A stretch of 64,000 nt of DNA. Source: Calliopum simillimum. Lineage: Eukaryota; Arthropoda; Insecta; Diptera; Lauxaniidae. Positions 58,155-64,000 of the stretch are shown piece after piece. Position numbers and translations under genes: made by a program. The notes beneath the pieces are model-generated. The model worked only from the letters and a program-made list of their open reading frames with translations, was not told the origin of the DNA and ran no database searches. Positions within the stretch are counted from its first letter, which is position 1. Each line of letters begins with the position of its first letter. Location: the NCBI GenBank assembly GCA_951812925.1, contig OX638369.1, positions 52,013,061-52,077,060 of the forward strand, read 5' to 3'.

Positions 58155-59280
58155 CCTGACCTTTAATGAATGTATTAGTTTCAACCTGCGCATTGGAATA
58201 CAACTATTTAATTTTTTTCAGAATATTTTCACTCAATCTCAAGAAGTGATTTTTTTCAAGAGTGGCCAAAGCATGACAAGGTCAAAAAAATGACTGTCTT
58301 TACGATTTTATAATAACAAAATTCAAAGTGTTTGAAGTAACTGAAGACTGTGTGAGGGTAATTAAGGAGAAAATAGCCGACTTTTCTTCAATTCTTGGTT
58401 ACGATGGTGATCTATGCCAAATAAGAAAAAATGTTTCAGACAAAAGTGTCGTGCTTTTGCACGTAAAATCCAAATCCGCAATAAAAATTGCGAGTTTCTA
58501 TAGAAAATTTTGAAGTTTCTTCCATCAACCGCGGGAAAAGACGTGTAGGGGGTCAGAATTGGTATCGTTGAATTGACCTCTTAAAAATTTTGGACACTTC
58601 ATTTAACATGCAGCATTAAAAACACTTGACCGTTCCGGAAATTTTGGCACACCCTGTATGCCAAAATATTAATAATATGTCGTAATAAGGCTTACACTAC
58701 CCAAAAATATCAAAACATTAGTTTGTCCACCTAGCTTGTTCTACGTGAAACACTGTGGGTCGGGACAAATATACCAAGTCAAAACAAAAAAGTGTTGTGT
58801 GCTATGCTAACTTATATATAATGGAACCCTATTTTAAAGAAACCTCTTTCAGTTATGTATTTTGTATTTCAAGAAACGATACTTTCTATGACATTTTCGA
58901 ATACCTACATACATCAATAAAAGAAATTTATCTCGGAATTTTTGTTGATGTATTTCCAATGGATCCAAAACAGTAAACCATTTAACAGCTCTTTGTTCTT
59001 TAAGCCCAATAGTTAGGAAGTTAGGAAGTTCTTTTGTCCTATTTATTTATAAATTGGTAACAATTTTTAACATGAATATTAGAGAATCAATGCATGTTGG
59101 CGTATTTAATAGTTAATAGTGGTCAATATCACTCTGTATAGATTATGGTAAAATTAAATTCAAGGAAGAATATCTTCACAATTTTTACATAAAAAGTTGA
59201 TTATTCCCCTGAAGAAATTTAACCACTTCATACTGTTTCAGTCATAATTATCTGGAAAACATTAAAAAGGCTTTAAATTA
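58155..59280. other. Noncoding stretch with two unassigned short frames
   Basis: Plus-strand frames at 58328-58513 (61 codons) and 58755-58976 (73 codons) have plausible composition but no recognised family. Neither is called. Confidence 0.3.
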
Positions 59281-61345
59281 AATATTTGTTAAGCCAAGTG
59301 ACACACAAAAGTCAGTACATATGCTGCTGCTACCGTAAGTAATCCTGCGATATCCTTTATATGCAGCTTATTTTAATAATAATAAAGAAATAAAAGAGAG
59401 AGAGAAAATAAAATGCTAGTTCACTTAATAAAATTAATAAACCGCAAATTATATTATAGAGCAAACAAAAGGACACATTTGCGCGTCCACACATACTCGT
59501 ACACTTGCAAAGCAAATGTGCAAGGATACATTTTTATTATTATTGTCCTGGTTAACCCATAGCTGAGCAAACAGAGCGCTGCTGTGCAGCTGATGGCCGG
59601 TTGCAAATTTTGCTGTAGGATACCTGCAGGATATGGATTTGTATACGTTATGCCGTTGTACAGGACATAATTAAATTTATTTTTCCATCAGACAGAGAGG
59701 CTTTTGAGTAAATTCAGCAGCAGCAGCGGCATTACAGGTGCTACATGTCATAATGATAAAAACCTTCAGCAGGCTAAAAGTCCTTTACAGCTGCACTTTG
59801 CACACACTTGCATATATACAGACAATTCAATCATTTAATTTTAAGAGAATTTTGCGGTTTGATTGTCATTGTTTTTATGTGCTGAGGGGCAAGAGAGCTC
59901 AATTAAATTTAAATTTATCGACGAATATCCTTGCATTTTTTTTTTTTTTTTGCGCACTTGGTTTTCATTAGTGTGGCAATTTGGCATGAAATTGAATTTT
60001 AGCCAACAAACAACAACATTTAAGTTAATTTAAGCTACATTTCATATACGAGTTGCATATGTAGCCTGTCTGCAGAATTATGTGTGCGTCAGTACCCTTT
60101 GTTCCCAGCAACTAAACAATAGCAATCAACAGTTAACAAGCAAAAGGAGCAACTCATTCGTTGCCGCTTTTATTTTCAGCTATAAAGCTGCTACACAAAA
60201 AGGACATCCATGCAGAGTGTAACTGTGTAACTACATAGAAAGAAGGACATGCACACACAGCGTTGTTGTTGTTGTTTTCTTGCTTGTGGGAATTCCTCAA
60301 CATGGTTGCAATTCGTTTGCAATTTGCTGCGCGTGCTTTTCACTTGCATTATCTCCTTGATGCGCTTTTGCCGAAAATTCACATTTCACATGCGATATCC
60401 TTGCCGCTATGTTTTGTATGGGGACTGACAGCAGCGGTGCTTATACGCCAGCTCAGTTAATGCATGCCATACATTTCAAGGATATTACATGCAATATCTT
60501 ACAAAAGCGCACACACATCGGATAACTACTCGCAAAAAGACATGATTGCTGCTGCCTTACAGCCCGCCGCGCGGCTCAGCATATCCTGCCTTGCATAATT
60601 CCAGCAGCAGCAAAGTAGCAAAAAGAAAAATCCTGCTAAAACGCAAACTCGAAATAATTTCAAAATGTCGTTTTATTAAGCTGCAAGTACTCTTTATTTA
60701 TCTGTGAAAATTTCACAACGCAGCCATGCAATGTGTAAGCAGGAGTCCTGCCTGAATCCTTATAAAGTGCAGAGTGAAAAGCAGCAGAAAGTAAGTAATA
60801 GAGAGCGCGCTTCGAAAATAAAAAAAAAAAATGCTATGCATTTAATAAATGAGCAGTTCTATAAAACACACAAATGTTATCAAGGAAAAAGGATATTCAA
60901 CACACACACATACAGAAGAAAAAAGTGAAACGCAACAACAAATCGTTTTGCTTGTCGCAACGTTTGCTGTGTTGCTTGGGGAATAAGCTGTAAGATGTTT
61001 GCTGCACAGCCAAGGATCAGTTGTGCGAAAATGTTTGCTTGACTCACTTGGCTTTAGAGACGCTTTTGCTAAGAAAATGCAATAAATCAACCTCAAGTGT
61101 ACAGATATTTGTCGGTTATTTCGTTATTTTTTTCTTCCGCTTTTTGTTTGCTTTATCAACTACAGTGTTGCATTAAGCAAAACTTATTTGTTGATGTGAC
61201 TATTTGCTCAAAGTTTCAAGCGCTGCGATAAAAAAAGGATATGCGCGCTCCATGATAAAGACAAAAGAAAATGCATATTGTTTTCTTTGATGGCGGTAGC
61301 TTATGAAAGTTTACTTTCCAAATAAAACAAAAAATTTTTCCAAAA
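59281..61345. promoter_or_regulatory. Non-repetitive block with clustered AGGATAT motifs (candidate enhancer)
   Basis: The block lacks the window's repeats and has mixed composition with CAGCAG and TGCATG words. AGGATAT or its complement occurs at 59350, 59628, 60395, 60479, 60581, 60890 and 61236, seven times in ~1.9 kb, where base composition predicts about one. It resembles single-copy regulatory DNA. The binding factor and target gene are unknown. Confidence 0.3.
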
Positions 61346-61725
61346 ATTTTCTTTATTACTTAAAGGACTTGAGCAGGGATGTTTAAATTATATTTGGGTT
61401 GATAGTATTTACAAGGACAGACATAATAAAAACAGAGTAAAAGACGCACATTCCTCTTAATAAAGGGACAGTTTCCCTGTATTCAAAATTAGTCTTAAAC
61501 TGCGATTACAAACAGTGTCACTATTAAATTTCTCATTATTGTGATCCAGACAAATTGCAATGAAATTATTTCAGGTGCATAAAGTGAGCTATGCAGGTGT
61601 GACGTATTTCGATGTTTTTTGGTTGGGAATTTCGAGCTATTTTCGAGCTTTTCAACAGTAATTTCGAGCTGTCTGGGAAATTTTCCATTTTCCGGAAAAT
61701 CGGAAAAATTGCTCTGCACAGCTAA
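61345..61725. other. Noncoding sequence with 'aatttcgagct' motifs
   Basis: Near 61628-61670 'aatttcgagct' recurs three times, and 'ggaaaatcggaaa' follows. These words are shared with the fold-back at 61731-62240. Confidence 0.4.
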
Positions 61726-61730
61726 GTTTA

Positions 61731-62240
61731 TTTTTTCAGCCAGACGAATCTGCGGGAAAAGTTAGAGATGAAATCTTTTAACGCAGGAATTTCGAGCTAC
61801 TTTCGAGCTGACCTTGAATGAAGTGTTTTCCTTAAATTTCCCCGGAAAATCCCAAAAAATTTACAGAAATTATTTTTTTTTTTCCCTATTTGCGGACATA
61901 ACACCCATTTACGAAATGGGGATTATGTCCGTGGGGGTTATGTCATGGCACCGCCATAAAAAAATATTTTTTGGGATTTTCCGGGAAAGTTTGGGGTTTT
62001 CCGGAAAACACTTTTCGTTTTTGATGAGCTCGAAACTAGCTCGAAATTCGTGTGTCAAATGATATGATCGCCAAATAATCTCATGGGTTCGTCTTGCTGA
62101 AAAAAATTTTTGGGATTTTCTGGGGAAGTTTAAGGAAAACACTTCATTCAAGGTCAACTCGAAAGTAGCTCGAAATTCCTGCGTTAAAAGATTTCATCGC
62201 TTACTATTCCCGCGGATTCATCTGGCTGAAAAAAATAGAG
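61731..62240. repeat. Fold-back element (~510 bp)
   Basis: 'ttttttcagccagacgaat' and 'gcaggaatttcgagctac' on the left mirror 'gtagctcgaaattcctgc' and 'atctggctgaaaaaaat' on the right. An inner pair (cggacataa and ttatgtccg, 61893-61932) forms a separate small hairpin. Mirrored short frames (FSLNFP...) on both strands are by-products. Confidence 0.8.
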
Positions 62241-62329
62241 TTAGCCATAAAAAAAGTTTTTTGGGATTTTCCGGGAAAATTGGGAGTCACATCATCAAAA
62301 AAATCAAAAAATTTAAAATGAAACTCAAC

Positions 62330-62896
62330 TAGTAAGGTTGTAACCTTTGGCCTCGCCAAACAATAAATACCCTACACTGCAGTGTTTTTAAAATGTTGCT
62401 TACATGGGAGGTGCCATGCCCTCTTATCTGAGTTTGTTTAGTTTTAGTTTAGAGCGTGCTTTTATAGACCTTAGTATTTGATTATCTTAAAAAACTTTTT
62501 CAGTACCACAATTTGAAGCTTTTGCTTATATGGGAGGTACCACTCCCTCTCGTCCGAATTCGCCTAGTGTTTTTTCAGAGCTTGCGTTTAAAATTCGTAG
62601 TATTTATGTGAATTTTGGTTGCATTATCGGAAAAAATATTCCTGAAGTTGTATTTTGAATAAATATTTTGTATGGACGGTATGCGTGTTCGTTGACCAAT
62701 TTCGCTCATTTTCAATCACATGAGCTAACTTTGATGACGGAAGTTAGCAAGCCACCCAGCCAGACAGACGGACATGGCTATATCGACTCAGGAGGTGACG
62801 CTCATCAGATATTCTTTTCTATATCTGCCACGCCTCCTTCTTTGCGTTGAAATGAAATAACAAAGTGAATATACCCTGGATGAAGGGTATAAAAAC
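62330..62896 (-). mobile_element. mini-me / DINE-1-like element (copy 5), short
   Basis: On the minus strand: 'taccct.catccagggtat' start, core 'cgatatagccatgtccgtc', a brief (TGGC) run, two central units and a 'gtagggtattta' end. It is shorter than copies 2 and 4 and has fewer central units. A 60-codon plus-strand frame here is not a gene. Confidence 0.8.
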
Positions 62897-63215
62897 TATC
62901 AAATAATATTGAAAATACCAATGAATTCGTAAAAGTAACGAAAAAAGAAAAAAATACGATATTAAAAACTACAAAAGGCTTGAAAACCATCAAAAAGAAA
63001 ACATCTTCTTTTATTGTCGAAAAAATATTGTGTAGCTGTGAACAGTATTGAAAAACATCGAGGAAATTCTATTGTATCTGTTGTGGTATCGAAAAGTAAA
63101 AAAATTGCGATTTGCTTTGAAAAATAAGTAAAAAGTAGAATAGTATTGAAAAATTTCGCCAAAGTCGAGAATGGTGTAAAGTCGAAAACTGGAAAATTCG
63201 ACAAATATCAATCAA
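62897..63215. repeat. Degenerate 'attgaaaa' minisatellite
   Basis: Diverged ~12-15-bp units with 'gaaaa', 'tcgaaaa' and 'agtattgaaaaa' run through the segment, similar in style to 45560-45910. Minus-strand frames here are repeat-derived. Confidence 0.45.
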
Positions 63216-64000
63216 AATCAAACTGCATAGTAAGGGTGTTAGATTAGGTTAAACCAGCGCGGGAGATGGCAGTTGCCATCATAACTTAGGCTGCGAATGG
63301 GCCCATTGTATACCCGATATATAACTTCGTTGTCAATCTATATGATCCATTTAGAAATTTTTAAAAACTCCAAAATGAATTTGGGACTAATATAAGCGAT
63401 ATATTCAAGACAGTCGAATAAATAACTTTCAAACAACTTGTGAAATGGAAATGGACTCTTCGACATCAGGATCTCTAAAGCTTCTACAAAGATCTCGCGT
63501 CGGTAAGGAACAACCTTCAGGCGTGTCTACCAATAAAAAGTGCCCTGTAATGACATCAATTAAAATTCTAAAGGTAAGGGTGTTATCTTTGGCTTGGAAA
63601 AAAATTAAATATCCTAACATTGCCAGAGCATTGTTTTGATGTAAGCATAAATATGTTTGGATAGGACGTTTCATGAAGTATATTTCAGATTAAGCAATTT
63701 TTTGGTAGCCTGTATGAAATTTGTTTTTTGATCTTTAGCAAATCCATAGAAACTCCACAGCAAAGTATGCACTGGAGTGAAATTCACCACATTTCTCCTC
63801 TTTTTCGTATATGTTATGGTTTTATTTGTACTAGAGTTTGCCTTGTGGTTGAAATGCAACCATTTGCCTGTAAAGCAAAAAGTTTTTATACCCCTCCTTG
63901 GTCGATAAAACATCCTGTTCATTTTAAACCCATATCAAAATTCATAAAAATCAATTCTAAGTGCTAACCCTATCTCTATACCAAATATCATAAAATTCTA
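63216..64000. other. Noncoding or unassigned sequence
   Basis: Overlapping frames of 60-80 codons exist on both strands (for example 63429-63674 minus) but no family was recognised. The window ends without a clear feature. Confidence 0.3.

Noticed and set aside
61814..62157. Mirrored FSLNFP frames as a gene pair
   Set aside because: Both strands give the same peptide start because the DNA is a palindrome. They are by-products of the fold-back.

Overview
The window looks like nuclear DNA of a higher fly, plausibly a tephritid. It is AT-rich and repeat-dense. It carries DD41D mariners of the rosa type (first described in Ceratitis rosa) and mini-me/DINE-1-like elements with the dipteran core 'cgatatagccatgtccgtc', and its recognisable host proteins are closest in character to fly proteins. 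The species assignment is inference; no search was run. There are no bacterial-style operons, CRISPR arrays or rRNA genes.

Two host genes can be supported, both on the minus strand. At 8417-9082 an intronless reading frame encodes a cytochrome c oxidase subunit 5A paralogue, with a mitochondrial-type N-terminus and an unusual 48-residue Lys/Asp-rich insertion before the COX5A domain. At 34493-37698 five spliced coding exons, in consistent phase, encode a secreted apolipoprotein D / NLaz-type lipocalin. Its first coding exon (initiator Met) was not located. Both genes have an AATAAA signal 40-57 bases after the stop codon.

Almost everything else is mobile or repetitive DNA. 1-8 kb: small inverted-repeat elements, a 'tgttcgtcca' tandem array, and a MITE carrying a nested composite insertion with a tRNA-like segment. 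9.4-11.9 kb: two successive tandem arrays, followed by a mini-me element holding a 5'-truncated RTE-like LINE tail with a target duplication. 14.3-17.3 kb: a ~113-bp satellite beside a rosa mariner. 19.4-25.4 kb: hAT-type non-autonomous elements with 8-bp target duplications and a 1.5-kb fold-back. 27.4-28.7 kb: a nearly intact second DD41D mariner. 29.4-30.4, 43.7-44.6 and 62.3-62.9 kb: mini-me elements. 41.0-42.4 kb: two palindromes. 48-52.4 kb: a decayed coding remnant, a tandem array and a Ty3/gypsy remnant preceded by a long hairpin with a hammerhead-ribozyme-like core. 53.7-54.4 kb: the largest CTTGGT-rich hAT-type element. 59.3-61.3 kb: unusually non-repetitive and dense in an AGGATAT motif, so a candidate regulatory region.

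The two host genes are not evidently related in function. The layout is one of isolated small genes embedded in nested transposon debris.
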